The notes: a model not told the origin generated them from the letters alone. Counted from the first letter of the stretch, positions 27,140 through 34,955 are shown. The stretch is DNA of 64,000 nt from DASSUW01 sp963759375 (GCA_963759375.1 CAVWYY010000006.1:558001-622000), one strand, 5' to 3'. Numbers and translations: made by a program.

Positions 27140-27961
27140 GTGAGAGCGGCACTGGTTCTGGGCGTGGCGGTGGCGGTCCTGGCAGGGGGCTGCGGGGGCT
27201 CGCATGCTCCGACCGCCGCGACCCCGCGGCCGACGGCCACCCCGGAGGCGACCGCCACCCCGGTCCCGACGATCAGCGAGCGCTGCGGCCCGCCCGATGC
27301 GCCCGCCCGCGCGATCCACTTCAAGACCAGCGACGGCGTGACGCTCGACGGCGCGATCGTCGGCTCCGGCCCGGTGGGCGCGGTGCTGATCCACGAGTTC
27401 CCCGGGCCGATGTGCGGCTGGTGGCCGTACGCGGAGTACCTCGCGCGCCACGGCGTGCGGGCGCTGTTCTTCGACCTGCGCTGCTTCGGCGACTCGGAGT
27501 GCGGGTCTGGGCGGGGCCACGCGACCGCCGACGTCGCCGCCGCGATGAGGACGCTGCGCAAGGACGGCGCCCGCAGCGTCGCGCTCGTCGGCGCGTCGAT
27601 GGGCGGGGCGATCGCGGTCGTCGCCGCCGCGCGCCTGCATCCGGCGGCGGTCGTGAACTTCTCCGGTGAGCGCGACACGGCCGCGCTGACGCCCGGCGTC
27701 CGGGCCAACGCCGGCGCCGCCGCCCGCGACGTGACCGCGCCCGCGCTGTTCGTCGTCGCCCGCGGCGATCAATACGTGCCGGTGAGCGACATGCGCGCGG
27801 TGTACGAGCGCGCGGCGTCACGGGACAAGCGCCTCGTCGTGCTTCCCGCGGAGGCCGGTCACGGGTGGTCCACGCTGCTCGGCCTGTCGACGCAGTGGTC
27901 CCCGGTGGCGCGTCAGGCCGCGGCGTTCATCCGCCGCCACGGCGTCACCTACGAACCGTAG
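27140..27961 (+). CDS. Alpha/beta-hydrolase lipoprotein
   Basis: A 273-residue protein from GTG 27140. Lipobox VLAGGC at residues ~14-19 marks a membrane-anchored lipoprotein. A Pro/Thr-rich linker (ATPRPTATPEATATPVPT) precedes the hydrolase domain. The nucleophile elbow is LVGASMGGAIAV, the acid likely lies in VVARGDQYVPV, and the His in EAGHGWSTLL. It probably acts as an esterase or dienelactone-hydrolase-like enzyme on the cell surface. Directly downstream is lgt, the enzyme that lipidates such proteins. Confidence 0.8.
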   Translation: MRAALVLGVAVAVLAGGCGGSHAPTAATPRPTATPEATATPVPTISERCGPPDAPARAIHFKTSDGVTLDGAIVGSGPVGAVLIHEFPGPMCGWWPYAEYLARHGVRALFFDLRCFGDSECGSGRGHATADVAAAMRTLRKDGARSVALVGASMGGAIAVVAAARLHPAAVVNFSGERDTAALTPGVRANAGAAARDVTAPALFVVARGDQYVPVSDMRAVYERAASRDKRLVVLPAEAGHGWSTLLGLSTQWSPVARQAAAFIRRHGVTYEP

Positions 27962-27988
27962 TCGACGGCTCACGGCCATCCTCAGCCT

Positions 27989-28816
27989 GTGACCTCACTG
28001 CTCGCGGCCATCCCCAGCCCGTCGACGAACGTCCTGCACCTCGGGCCGCTGACCTTCCACATCTACGGCTTCTGCTACGCCGTCGCCGTCGTGGCGGCCG
28101 TGGCGATCACGCGCCGCCGCTGGGTCCAGCAGGGCGGCGCGCCCGAGCTCGTCCTCGACGTCGCGCTGTGGGGATTCCCGGCCGGGATCGTCGGCGGCCG
28201 CCTCTACTACCTCGCGACCACGCCGGGAGACTCCTTCGATCACTGGTGGGGCCCGTTCGCCGTCTGGGAGGGCGGCCTGGGGATCTGGGGCGGGATCGCG
28301 CTCGGCACGGTCGTCGGGATCTGGCGCGTCGCACGGGCGGGCGCCGACGTCGGCCGGTTCCTCGACGCCGCGGCGCCGGCGCTGCTCGTCGCACAGGCGA
28401 TCGGCCGGGTCGGCAACTACTTCAACCAGGAGCTCTACGGGCGCCCGACCGATCTGCCGTGGGCGATCGAGATCGACCCGGAGCACCGGCCCGCGCGCTA
28501 CCTCACCGACCCGACGTTCCACCCGACGTTCCTGTACGAGGCGATCTGGAACCTGCTGCTCGCCGCGGCCCTCGTGTGGCTCGGCCACCACCGGCGGATC
28601 CGCCCGCCCGGACTGTTCGCGCTCTACGTCGCCGGCTACTGCGCCTTCCGGATCGTCGACGAGCTGCTCCGCGTCGACCCGGCCGCCCACGTCTTCGGGA
28701 TCCGCTGGAACCTGCTCCTGGCGATCGCCGGCACGCTGGCCGGCCTGGCCTGGTTCGTCGTGTCGGTCAGACCCGGCGCAGGTGCCACCCGATCGCGCCG
28801 TGCTCCAGGGCCGTGA
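27989..28816 (+). CDS. lgt: Prolipoprotein diacylglyceryl transferase
   Basis: A 275-residue polytopic membrane enzyme that transfers diacylglycerol from phosphatidylglycerol to the lipobox Cys of prolipoproteins. The Lgt signature is present as AIGRVGNYFNQELYGRPTDL near residues 130-150. The other conserved blocks are HIYGFCYAVAVV at the N-terminus and PTFLYEAIWNLLL near 180. Length is normal. GTG start. It follows a lipoprotein gene by 27 bp. Confidence 0.92.
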   Translation: MTSLLAAIPSPSTNVLHLGPLTFHIYGFCYAVAVVAAVAITRRRWVQQGGAPELVLDVALWGFPAGIVGGRLYYLATTPGDSFDHWWGPFAVWEGGLGIWGGIALGTVVGIWRVARAGADVGRFLDAAAPALLVAQAIGRVGNYFNQELYGRPTDLPWAIEIDPEHRPARYLTDPTFHPTFLYEAIWNLLLAAALVWLGHHRRIRPPGLFALYVAGYCAFRIVDELLRVDPAAHVFGIRWNLLLAIAGTLAGLAWFVVSVRPGAGATRSRRAPGP

Positions 28817-28952
28817 CGCCCGCTGTGTCGAAGCGGCACCGGCACGATCGCGAGCTCGGCGAGCGCGTGTCACCTGATCGGGATGACCTGGAGCGTCCGG
28901 ACCCCTCGTAGGGTCGGCTCACCTATCCGCAATCGCAGAGGAGACAGCTCAC

Positions 28953-29336
28953 ATGCGAGGTACCGGTCGCGTCGTCTTCGTGGCGACGCTGCTGCTCATC
29001 GCCGGCGTCCTCAATGTCGTATACGGCATCGGGGCTCTGGGCGACGCGAACGTCCTGGTCAATGACCAGCGCTACGTCTTCGACAATCTCAACACGCTCG
29101 GCTGGGTCCTGATCGTCCTCGGGGTCATCCAGCTGATCGGCGGGCTCTGCCTGATCGCCGGCAACGCGTTCGGCCGCTTCATCGGGATCCTGGGCGCCGG
29201 GCTCGGCGCGATCAACGCGCTGCTGTCGATCGGCGGCTCGTACCCGTGGTGGTCGCTGGGCGTCTTCTTCCTGTGCATCTACGTCATCCACGGTCTGTTC
29301 ATCTTCGGCGACGACCAGGCCACGCAAGGGGTCTGA
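28953..29336 (+). CDS. DUF7144-type four-helix membrane protein
   Basis: A 127-residue protein with four membrane helices: VVFVATLLLIAGVLNVVYGI, LGWVLIVLGVIQLIGGLCLI, FIGILGAGLGAINALLSIGG and SLGVFFLCIYVIHGLFIFG. This is the pattern of a family common and often multicopy in Actinobacteria, without a known function. A good ribosome-binding site (GAGGAG) lies 9-14 bp before the ATG. The 136-bp gap upstream holds only a short GACCC/GGGTC hairpin. Confidence 0.75.
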   Translation: MRGTGRVVFVATLLLIAGVLNVVYGIGALGDANVLVNDQRYVFDNLNTLGWVLIVLGVIQLIGGLCLIAGNAFGRFIGILGAGLGAINALLSIGGSYPWWSLGVFFLCIYVIHGLFIFGDDQATQGV

Positions 29337-29342
29337 CGGGCA

Positions 29343-30080
29343 TTGAGCCTCGAGGCGCTCTGGCACGACCTCGAGTGCGGCCCGTACGGTGAGGACCTGC
29401 CGCTCTGGCGCGCGCTCGCCGCCGAGGCGGGCGCCCCGGTGCTGGACGTCGGGGCCGGTACCGGCCGTGTGACCCTCGACCTCGCCTCACGCGGTGTGTC
29501 CGTCGTCGCCCTCGACGTCGACGGATCGCTGCTGGAGACGCTGGAGCGGCGGGCGGCCGGGCTGCCCGTCGAGACGGTCGCCGCCGACGCGCGCGAGCTC
29601 GACCTCGGGCGCCGGTTCCCGCTGGTGATCGTGCCGATGCAGACGCTGCAGTTGCTCGGCGGACCCGAGGGCCGCACGGCGTTCCTGCGCGGCGCGCGCG
29701 ATCACCTGGAGCCAGGTGGCCTCGTCGCCGTCGCGGTGGCCGACGCGCTCGAGTGCTTCGACGAGGACCACGACCAACCGCCGCCTCCCGACGTGCTCGA
29801 GATCGACCGCGTGCGGTACGCGAGCCGGCTCCTCTCGGTGCTCGAGGACGACGGCCGCGCGGCGATCCACCGCCGCCGATACGTCATCGGCCCGGCCGAG
29901 CGGTTCGCGTTCCACGACGCCGTCATCCACCTCGACCGGGTCACGCCCGAGCAGCTCGCCGCGGAGGCAGCCGCGCTCGGGTTCCTCGTCGAGCCGCCGC
30001 GGCTCGTGCCCCAGACCGAGGAGTACCTCGGGTCGACGGTGGTCATGCTGTCGGTAGCCCGCCAACGACAGGAGGAGTGA
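29343..30080 (+). CDS. Class I SAM-dependent methyltransferase
   Basis: A 245-residue protein from TTG 29343. Motif I is VLDVGAGTGRVTLDLASRG near residues 34-52. Motif II is VVALDVDGSLLETLE, and the post-I acidic residue lies in AADARELD. The C-terminal half carries substrate-binding strands ending EEYLGSTVVMLSVAR. The substrate is unknown. It sits 6 bp after the DUF7144 gene and 2 bp before the VOC gene, so probably all three share a transcript. Confidence 0.8.
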   Translation: MSLEALWHDLECGPYGEDLPLWRALAAEAGAPVLDVGAGTGRVTLDLASRGVSVVALDVDGSLLETLERRAAGLPVETVAADARELDLGRRFPLVIVPMQTLQLLGGPEGRTAFLRGARDHLEPGGLVAVAVADALECFDEDHDQPPPPDVLEIDRVRYASRLLSVLEDDGRAAIHRRRYVIGPAERFAFHDAVIHLDRVTPEQLAAEAAALGFLVEPPRLVPQTEEYLGSTVVMLSVARQRQEE

Positions 30081-30082
30081 CG

Positions 30083-30934
30083 ATGCCGGAGCGCGACGGA
30101 TACATCCCCGGCGTCCCGTGCTGGGTCGACAGCCCCCAGCCCGATCCCGATGCGGCCGTCCGGTTCTACGGCGGTCTCTTCGGCTGGGAGTTCGAGGACG
30201 TGATGCCGCCCGGGTCCGACGCCAAGTACTTCATGGCGCGCATCCGCGGCCTCGACGTCGCGGCCGTGGGGTCGATCCCCGAACGCGCACCGCGGATGGC
30301 GAGCTGGAACACGTACATCTGGGTCGACGATGCGGACGAGGTTGCTTCGAAGGTCCGCGACGCGGGCGGCACGCTGCTGGCGGAGCCGTTCGACGTCCTG
30401 GACTCGGGGCGGATGGCGGTGTTCGCGGACCCGGAGGGCGCGGCGTTCAACGTCTGGCAGGCCAGGCAGCACAAAGGCGCGCAGATCGTCAACGAGGCGG
30501 GCTCGGTGAACTTCAACGGGCTCAACGCCCGCGACGTGGACGGCGCCAAGGCGTTCTACGGCGCCGTGTTCGGCTGGCAGACCCTGGGCCTCGGTCCCGG
30601 CATCGAGATGTGGACGCTGCCCGGCTACGGCGACCACCTCGAGGAGCGCACCCCGGGGCTGCGCGAGCAGGTCACCGAGCTCGGCGGACCGACCGGCTTC
30701 GAGGACGTGGTCGCGAGCATCAACCCGATCGTCGACGACCAGCCCGACACCCCGGCGCACTGGAGCGTGACCTTCGCCACCGACGACGCCGACGCCACGG
30801 CCGCGAAGGCCGCCGAGCTCGGCGGCAACGTCGTCGTGCCGCCGTTCGACGCGCCGTGGGTCAGGGCGACCGTGATCGCCGACCCCCAGGGCGCGACGTT
30901 CATCGCGAGCCAGTTCGTGCCCGAGAACCGCTAG
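30083..30934 (+). CDS. Two-domain VOC/glyoxalase-fold protein (CFP30B-like)
   Basis: A 283-residue tandem VOC protein. The first half begins PGVPCWVDSPQPDPDAAVRF and ends VFADPEGAAFNVWQA. The second half repeats the pattern (VNFNGLNARDVDGAKAFYGA, ending VIADPQGATFIASQ). This matches the mycobacterial CFP30B/27-kDa antigen family, whose activity is unresolved. ATG 30083 has a strong GGAGGAG ribosome-binding site. Confidence 0.85.
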   Translation: MPERDGYIPGVPCWVDSPQPDPDAAVRFYGGLFGWEFEDVMPPGSDAKYFMARIRGLDVAAVGSIPERAPRMASWNTYIWVDDADEVASKVRDAGGTLLAEPFDVLDSGRMAVFADPEGAAFNVWQARQHKGAQIVNEAGSVNFNGLNARDVDGAKAFYGAVFGWQTLGLGPGIEMWTLPGYGDHLEERTPGLREQVTELGGPTGFEDVVASINPIVDDQPDTPAHWSVTFATDDADATAAKAAELGGNVVVPPFDAPWVRATVIADPQGATFIASQFVPENR

Positions 30935-30991
30935 ATCGCGCAGCGCCCGTCCGCGGGCCTGCGTGCCCGGCGCAGTACCGCCGCAGCTGAC

Positions 30992-31450
30992 CTAGTCGGA
31001 GATCGGCTCCCAGATCAGCTCGGCGACGTCGAGCACGAGATCGGGCTCTGGTTGTGCGGGGTCCGCGGGCGCGCGGACCTCGCCGACGCAGACGCAGACG
31101 GCATCGTTGAGGCGCCGGTACCGATCGTCATCGCTGGAATGGAAGACGGCGCCGACGATCTGCCGGCGGCCCGGCGGGTAGGCGCGCCCGTACCCGTGCC
31201 ACTCGAACATGATCGTCGGCCCGTCGTCGGACTCGATCACCGCGCGGAAGTCCGGCCGGAACGGGCCGTCAGGGCCCTGCCGCAGCGGGAAGTTCGCTCC
31301 GCGGAAGCGGCCGCTGACGGCACCCTCGCACCGGCCTTCGGCGAGGAACAGGTGCTGCTCCCAGCCGCCGTCGAGGCTGACCGTCCAGCTCTCTGGATAG
31401 GTGAACCGGATCCGGTAGAGCGGCGCGAGTCTCAACGCGGCGCTCACCAT
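30992..31450 (-). CDS. DUF3237 family protein
   Basis: A 152-residue beta-rich soluble protein. The start is MVSAALRLAPLYRIRFTYPE, and later blocks are GAVSGRFRGANFPLRQGPDG and IMFEWHGYGRAYPPGRRQI, matching the DUF3237 barrel. Function unknown. It stands alone, divergent to the DUF2630 gene and convergent to the VOC gene. Confidence 0.72.
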   Translation of the reverse strand: MVSAALRLAPLYRIRFTYPESWTVSLDGGWEQHLFLAEGRCEGAVSGRFRGANFPLRQGPDGPFRPDFRAVIESDDGPTIMFEWHGYGRAYPPGRRQIVGAVFHSSDDDRYRRLNDAVCVCVGEVRAPADPAQPEPDLVLDVAELIWEPISD

Positions 31451-31476
31451 TGCACAGCCCGGGTAGCATCGCCTTC

Positions 31477-31731
31477 ATGAGTGACGAGAGCATCACGGCC
31501 CAGATCGAACGGCTGGTGGCCGAGGAGCACGACCTGCGGAGACGCGAGCAGTCCGACGGCCCCGACGACGCCGCGCTCGAGGAGGACCGCGGCCGGCTGC
31601 GCGCCGTCGAGGTCGAGCTGGACCGCTGCTGGGACCTGCTCCGGCAGCGGCGGGCGCTGCGCGGCGCCGGCGCCGACCCCGATGACGCGGAGGCGCGCGA
31701 CGCCGAGACCGTCGAGCGCTACCTGCAGTAG
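31477..31731 (+). CDS. DUF2630 family protein
   Basis: An 84-residue all-helical protein: MSDESITAQIERLVAEEHDL, then RLRAVEVELDRCWDLLRQRR and ending AETVERYLQ. The central ELDRCWDLLRQRRA is the family hallmark. It is small, acidic and Actinobacteria-specific; function unknown. ATG 31477 matches the family start. Confidence 0.85.
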   Translation: MSDESITAQIERLVAEEHDLRRREQSDGPDDAALEEDRGRLRAVEVELDRCWDLLRQRRALRGAGADPDDAEARDAETVERYLQ

Positions 31732-31785
31732 GACAGGTGACGGCCCGCCTTGCGCGCGTCCGCTGCGCACAGGTATGACTAGCCG

Positions 31786-32028
31786 GTGAACGCTCCGCGC
31801 ACCCGGCGCATCTGGCACTTCGAGGCCGACCCGCTGTGCGAAGCGCTCGACAGCGCGGGCGCGTGGCAGACGGCACTCCGCATCCGTGTCGCGCACCAGA
31901 CCGCGCTGGGCCACCGGCCCGACGGATCGGCGTTCGACGTGCGTCCCACGCCCGAGGACGTCGCGCCGCTCAACGACGCGCTGGACAAGCTGCGGGCCGA
32001 GCGCGCGCGCCAGGGCCGATCGTCGTAG
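31786..32028 (+). CDS. Small hypothetical protein
   Basis: An 80-residue soluble protein from GTG 31786 (MNAPRTRRIWHFEADPLCEA, ending RAERARQGRSS). I recognise no domain. It is predicted helical, with one Cys. The gene fills the space between the DUF2630 gene and the thioredoxin-like gene and keeps the local codon bias. Confidence 0.5.
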   Translation: MNAPRTRRIWHFEADPLCEALDSAGAWQTALRIRVAHQTALGHRPDGSAFDVRPTPEDVAPLNDALDKLRAERARQGRSS

Positions 32029-32045
32029 CGCCGATGGCCCGTGGG

Positions 32046-32092
32046 CCGACCCGGGCATGCACGGGCGCGAGCGGTCGCGAAACCCGCGACCG
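32046..32092 (+). promoter_or_regulatory. Repeated 26-bp element plus leader hairpin before thioredoxin-like gene
   Basis: Bases 32046-32071 are identical to 23941-23966. Immediately after comes CGGTCGCG-AAACC-CGCGACCG (32072-32092), a perfect 8-bp stem with a 5-base loop that ends 9 bases before the ATG at 32102. No Shine-Dalgarno sequence is visible there. The repeat may bind a shared regulator; the hairpin may control translation of this gene only. Confidence 0.5.
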
Positions 32093-32101
32093 TGACTGCT
32101 G

Positions 32102-33016
32102 ATGTCCTCCACCGCCGGAGCGCTCGCGGCGCTCGACCACGCACCCGTCTGGCTCAACTCCGAACCGCTGACCGCGGCAGCGCTGCGCGGGCGCGTCGTG
32201 CTCGTCGACTTCTGGACGTACTCGTGCGTGAACTGGCTGCGCACGCTGCCGTACGTCAGGGCGTGGGCCGAGCGCTACCGCGACCGCGGGCTCGTGGTCG
32301 TCGGCGCGCACGCGCCCGAGTTCGGGTTCGAGCACGATCTCGACAACGTGCGCCGCGCCATTGCCGACCTGGAGGTCGGCTATCCGGTCGTCATCGACAA
32401 CGACTTCTCCATCTGGCGGGCGTTCGACAACCACTACTGGCCGGCGGTCTACCTCGTCGACGGCGAGGGGCGGGTCCGCTTCCAGCACTTCGGCGAAGAG
32501 GCCTACGCGGAGACCGAGCGGGCGATCCAGGGACTGCTCGGCATCGACGAGGAGGTCGTGCACGTCAATGCCGACGGCCTCGCGGCGGCGGCCGACTGGG
32601 ACCACCTCAAATCCCCCGAGACCTACGTCGGCTCCGCCCGCGGCGAGGGCCGCAGCGACCACCGTGCCGATGCGCTGACGCTCAACCAGTGGGCGCTCGC
32701 CGGCGAGTGGACCGTCGACGACGAGTTCGCCGTGCTCGACGAAGCCCCGGGGTCGATCGCCTACCGCTTCGAGGGCCGCGACCTCAACCTGGTCCTCACG
32801 CCGCCGCACTCAGGAGCTCCGGCCCGCTTCACCGTGCGCCTCGACGGCCAGCCGCCCGGGGACGACCGCGGTGTCGACGTCGACGAGGACGGCGAGGGCG
32901 GGATCGTCGAGCCCAGGATGTACCAGCTGACCCGCCAGAGCCGGGTCCGGCAGCGGACGTTCGAGATCACGTTCCGCGACCCCGGCGCGGCCGCCTACGT
33001 GTTCACATTTGGTTAG
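32102..33016 (+). CDS. DipZ/TlpA-like thioredoxin-domain protein with incomplete redox motif
   Basis: A 304-residue protein equivalent to the soluble C-terminal part of DipZ. Residues 15-160 form a thioredoxin fold. The active-site region reads VLVDFWTYSCVNWLRTLPYV, so the usual CxxC is CVNW: the resolving Cys is Trp. Residues 190-304 form the DipZ-specific beta domain (YVGSARGEG, LTLNQWALAGEWTVDDEFA, ending AAAYVFTFG). No signal peptide or membrane part is present. It may work as a monothiol or substrate-trapping form, or not as a disulfide reductase. Confidence 0.8.
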   Translation: MSSTAGALAALDHAPVWLNSEPLTAAALRGRVVLVDFWTYSCVNWLRTLPYVRAWAERYRDRGLVVVGAHAPEFGFEHDLDNVRRAIADLEVGYPVVIDNDFSIWRAFDNHYWPAVYLVDGEGRVRFQHFGEEAYAETERAIQGLLGIDEEVVHVNADGLAAAADWDHLKSPETYVGSARGEGRSDHRADALTLNQWALAGEWTVDDEFAVLDEAPGSIAYRFEGRDLNLVLTPPHSGAPARFTVRLDGQPPGDDRGVDVDEDGEGGIVEPRMYQLTRQSRVRQRTFEITFRDPGAAAYVFTFG

Positions 33017-33245
33017 GGTCGTGGGCGTCGTGCGCGGTGGGCAGCTTCAAGGCCATCGCGACCGCCACCAGGAAGTCGCGGTCGACTTCGAGGGCCGAGC
33101 GTTGGAACCCGACCAGGTCGCCCAGGTCGCCCACCGGATCCAGCGGCGCGTCGCAGGCGGGACAGAGGGGCTCGCGCACGTCGGTCAGGACGCGAGTGTC
33201 GCACTGGAAGCGCCGCCTGCACGGCACACATCTGAGATGGGGCAT
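33003..33245 (-). CDS. Small zinc-ribbon-like protein
   Basis: An 80-residue protein with two Cys pairs: LRCVPCRRRFQC at the N-terminus and PLCPACDAPLDPVGDL near residue 28. These could bind one zinc. The C-terminal half is helical (ALEVDRDFLVAVAMALKL). ATGA overlap with the upstream gene indicates a two-gene operon. It overlaps the convergent thioredoxin-like gene by 14 bp. Family name not recognised. Confidence 0.6.
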   Translation of the reverse strand: MPHLRCVPCRRRFQCDTRVLTDVREPLCPACDAPLDPVGDLGDLVGFQRSALEVDRDFLVAVAMALKLPTAHDAHDPNQM

Positions 33246-33487
33246 CAGGACGCCTCCGCCTGCTGCGCGTCGAGCGCCCAGCCGCTACGGGCCTTCTCGG
33301 ACCCCCACACGGCGATCGGCACGCGCTGGACGGGATGCCCGAGACGAACGAGCTCGGTGCACGCCGCGGCCATCCGCTTCTCGTTCACCGCGGGCCAGTA
33401 GGCGATCAGCCCGGGGTTGTCCGGGTGGCTCGCCGCGCGGGCCTGCAACGCGGTGAGGAGGTCCTCGAGGGTCTGCGCGCTGAACAT
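33245..33487 (-). CDS. Small hypothetical protein
   Basis: An 80-residue soluble protein (MFSAQTLEDLLTALQARAAS, ending SGWALDAQQAEAS), probably alpha-helical, without a recognised domain. It is coupled by ATGA overlap to the zinc-ribbon-like gene. Its upstream region carries the inverted repeat CCTCTTCT (33504-33511) / AGAAGAGG (33536-33543), which could fold in the leader. Confidence 0.5.
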   Translation of the reverse strand: MFSAQTLEDLLTALQARAASHPDNPGLIAYWPAVNEKRMAAACTELVRLGHPVQRVPIAVWGSEKARSGWALDAQQAEAS

Positions 33488-33590
33488 GTCACACCACCTT
33501 CCGCCTCTTCTGGGGGAGATCCCACACGCGAAGGAAGAAGAGGTGAGTCCCGAGCGCTTCTGAACGCTGACTATAGACCGCGGAGACCGA

Positions 33591-34010
33591 TCAATCAGCG
33601 ACCGCCTTCTTCACGAGCGCGCCGATCTTCTTCTCGACGGCGGGCGTCCACTCGACAAGCGCGAACGCGGTCGGCCACATGGCGCCATCATCGAGGGTCG
33701 CCTTGTCGTTGAAGCCGAGCGTCGCGTACCTCGCCTTGAACTTCTGCGCGGGCTGGAAGAAGCAGACGACATCGCCGTCCTTCGCGTACGCGGGCATCCC
33801 GTACCAGGTCTTCGGCGAGAGGGCCGGTGCGCCGGCCTTGATGACGGCGTGGAGCCGCTCGGCCATGACGCGATCCGCTTCGCCCATCTCGGCGATCTTC
33901 GCGAGCATGTCGCTCTCCCCGGCCTCCGTCTTCAGCTCTTGGGCACGCTCCTTCATCGCGGCCCGTTCCTCGGCCGTGAATCGCTTCTTTGCCGCTCGCT
34001 TTTCGGCCAT
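33591..34010 (-). CDS. DUF1801/iron-chaperone (YdhG-like) family protein
   Basis: A 139-residue protein. A Lys/Glu-rich N-terminus (MAEKRAAKKRFTAEERAAMK) precedes the fold block: APALSPKTWYGMPAYAKDGD, then VVCFFQPAQKFKARYATLGF and ending VEKKIGALVKKAV. This matches the frataxin-like DUF1801 fold. Its role is unsettled. ATG 34010 has a GAGG-type site upstream. It is divergent to the SigB-like sigma gene, and the intervening 157 bp hold the conserved stress leader. Confidence 0.72.
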   Translation of the reverse strand: MAEKRAAKKRFTAEERAAMKERAQELKTEAGESDMLAKIAEMGEADRVMAERLHAVIKAGAPALSPKTWYGMPAYAKDGDVVCFFQPAQKFKARYATLGFNDKATLDDGAMWPTAFALVEWTPAVEKKIGALVKKAVAD

Positions 34011-34074
34011 CGCGAAGCACCTCCTGGGGTCGTTTCGTGGCATGTAGCCCTGCGCCGCCGCCGATACACTGGTC

Positions 34075-34167
34075 GTTGGCCGGAGGGCATGGCGACGGGG
34101 CCTGCGGGGCGGGCAGCGACGACTGACCTTCGAGACCGCTCCCTATGAGCGCTCGAGGAGGCTCAGT
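34075..34167 (+). promoter_or_regulatory. Conserved stress-gene leader, copy A (SigB-like sigma factor)
   Basis: The element runs from GTTGGC (34075) through GGGCAT, GGGGCCTGC and GGGCAGCGACGACTGACC to CTTCGAGACCGCTCCC, then GAGCGCTCGAGGAGG and ATG. The same order and near-identical bases occur upstream of the STAS gene (38712 to 38626, minus strand), including the first codons TGTCCGAACA. The first half recurs at 53040. The segment CCTTC (34127-34131) can pair with the GGAGG of the ribosome-binding site. It probably holds a promoter of the SigB type plus a translational control element. Confidence 0.65.
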
Positions 34168-34875
34168 ATGTCCGAACACCTCAATGCCGGCCGGCATCGC
34201 ATGGTCGAGCAGTATCTCCCGCTGGCCGACAGCCTTGCGCGTCGGTATGGCTACACGTCCGAGCCGATCGACGACCTCGTCCAGGTCGCGCGCATGGGTC
34301 TCGTGAAGGCTGTCGACCGCTGGGACCCGGCTCGCGGCAACGCGTTCTCAACGTTCGCGGTGCCGACGATCCTCGGCGAGCTGCGACGGTACTTCCGCGA
34401 CAGCACGTGGACGGTGAAGCCCTCGCGCAACGTCCAGGAGCTCTTCCTGAAGGTCAAGAAGGCGCGCGAGACGCTGTCGCAGGAGCTCGGACACGAGCCG
34501 ACGGTGCGCGACCTGTCCCGGGAGCTCGGACGCTCGGACGAGGCGATCGTCGAGGCCCTGAATGCCGGTGACCTGCACTCGCCCCAGTCGATCGACGCGC
34601 CGCTGAGCGGCGCGGACGAGGAAGGTCTCACGTGGGTGGATCGCGTCACGGATCCCCGTCGCGAGATCGCCCAGGCCGAGGCCGGCGTCACGCTGCGACA
34701 GCTCGCCGCGGTCCTCGACGAGCGCGACTGGGAGGTGCTCAGGTTGCGCGTCGAGGAGGACCTCGTCCAGCGCGACATCGCCGAGCGCGTCGGCTGCTCG
34801 CAGATGCACGTCTCCCGCATCCTGCGCCTCTCCGTCGCCCGGCTGGAGGAAGCGGCGGCGGCCGAGTGTGCATGA
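34168..34875 (+). CDS. SigB/SigF-family RNA polymerase sigma factor
   Basis: A 235-residue group 3 sigma factor. Region 2 (residues ~28-85) reads EPIDDLVQVARMGLVKAVDR, then AFSTFAVPTILGELRRYFRD. Region 3 contains LGHEPTVRDLSRELG. Region 4 (~180-225) reads LRLRVEEDLVQRDIAERVGC, then SQMHVSRILRLSVARL. It is a paralog of the factor at 1762 and closest in region 4 to the remnant at 53088. Its leader is shared with the STAS gene, which argues for control within one partner-switching network. Strong GAGGAGG ribosome-binding site. Confidence 0.92.
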   Translation: MSEHLNAGRHRMVEQYLPLADSLARRYGYTSEPIDDLVQVARMGLVKAVDRWDPARGNAFSTFAVPTILGELRRYFRDSTWTVKPSRNVQELFLKVKKARETLSQELGHEPTVRDLSRELGRSDEAIVEALNAGDLHSPQSIDAPLSGADEEGLTWVDRVTDPRREIAQAEAGVTLRQLAAVLDERDWEVLRLRVEEDLVQRDIAERVGCSQMHVSRILRLSVARLEEAAAAECA

Positions 34876-34896
34876 GCGCACACAGGCGCGAGCACG

Positions 34897-34922
34897 GTTT
34901 GAGTGGGCGCGTACGCGGCTAG
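34897..34922 (+). promoter_or_regulatory. SigB-type promoter candidate before ferritin-like gene
   Basis: GTTTGA (34897-34902), a 14-base spacer and GGCTAG (34917-34922) fit the known SigB/SigF pattern GTTT-N12-15-GGGTA with one mismatch in the -10. It lies 33 bp before the ATG of the ferritin-like gene and just after the sigma-factor stop, so that gene is a likely target of its neighbour. Confidence 0.45.
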
Positions 34923-34955
34923 GCCCCTCGTAACCCCTACTCGATTGGACGCAGG

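Noticed and set aside
28820..28950. ECF41-like promoter (TGTCAC...CGTC) upstream of the DUF7144 gene
   Set aside because: The spacing is 19 bases, not 16, and the elements lie far from the start codon, so the match is probably chance.
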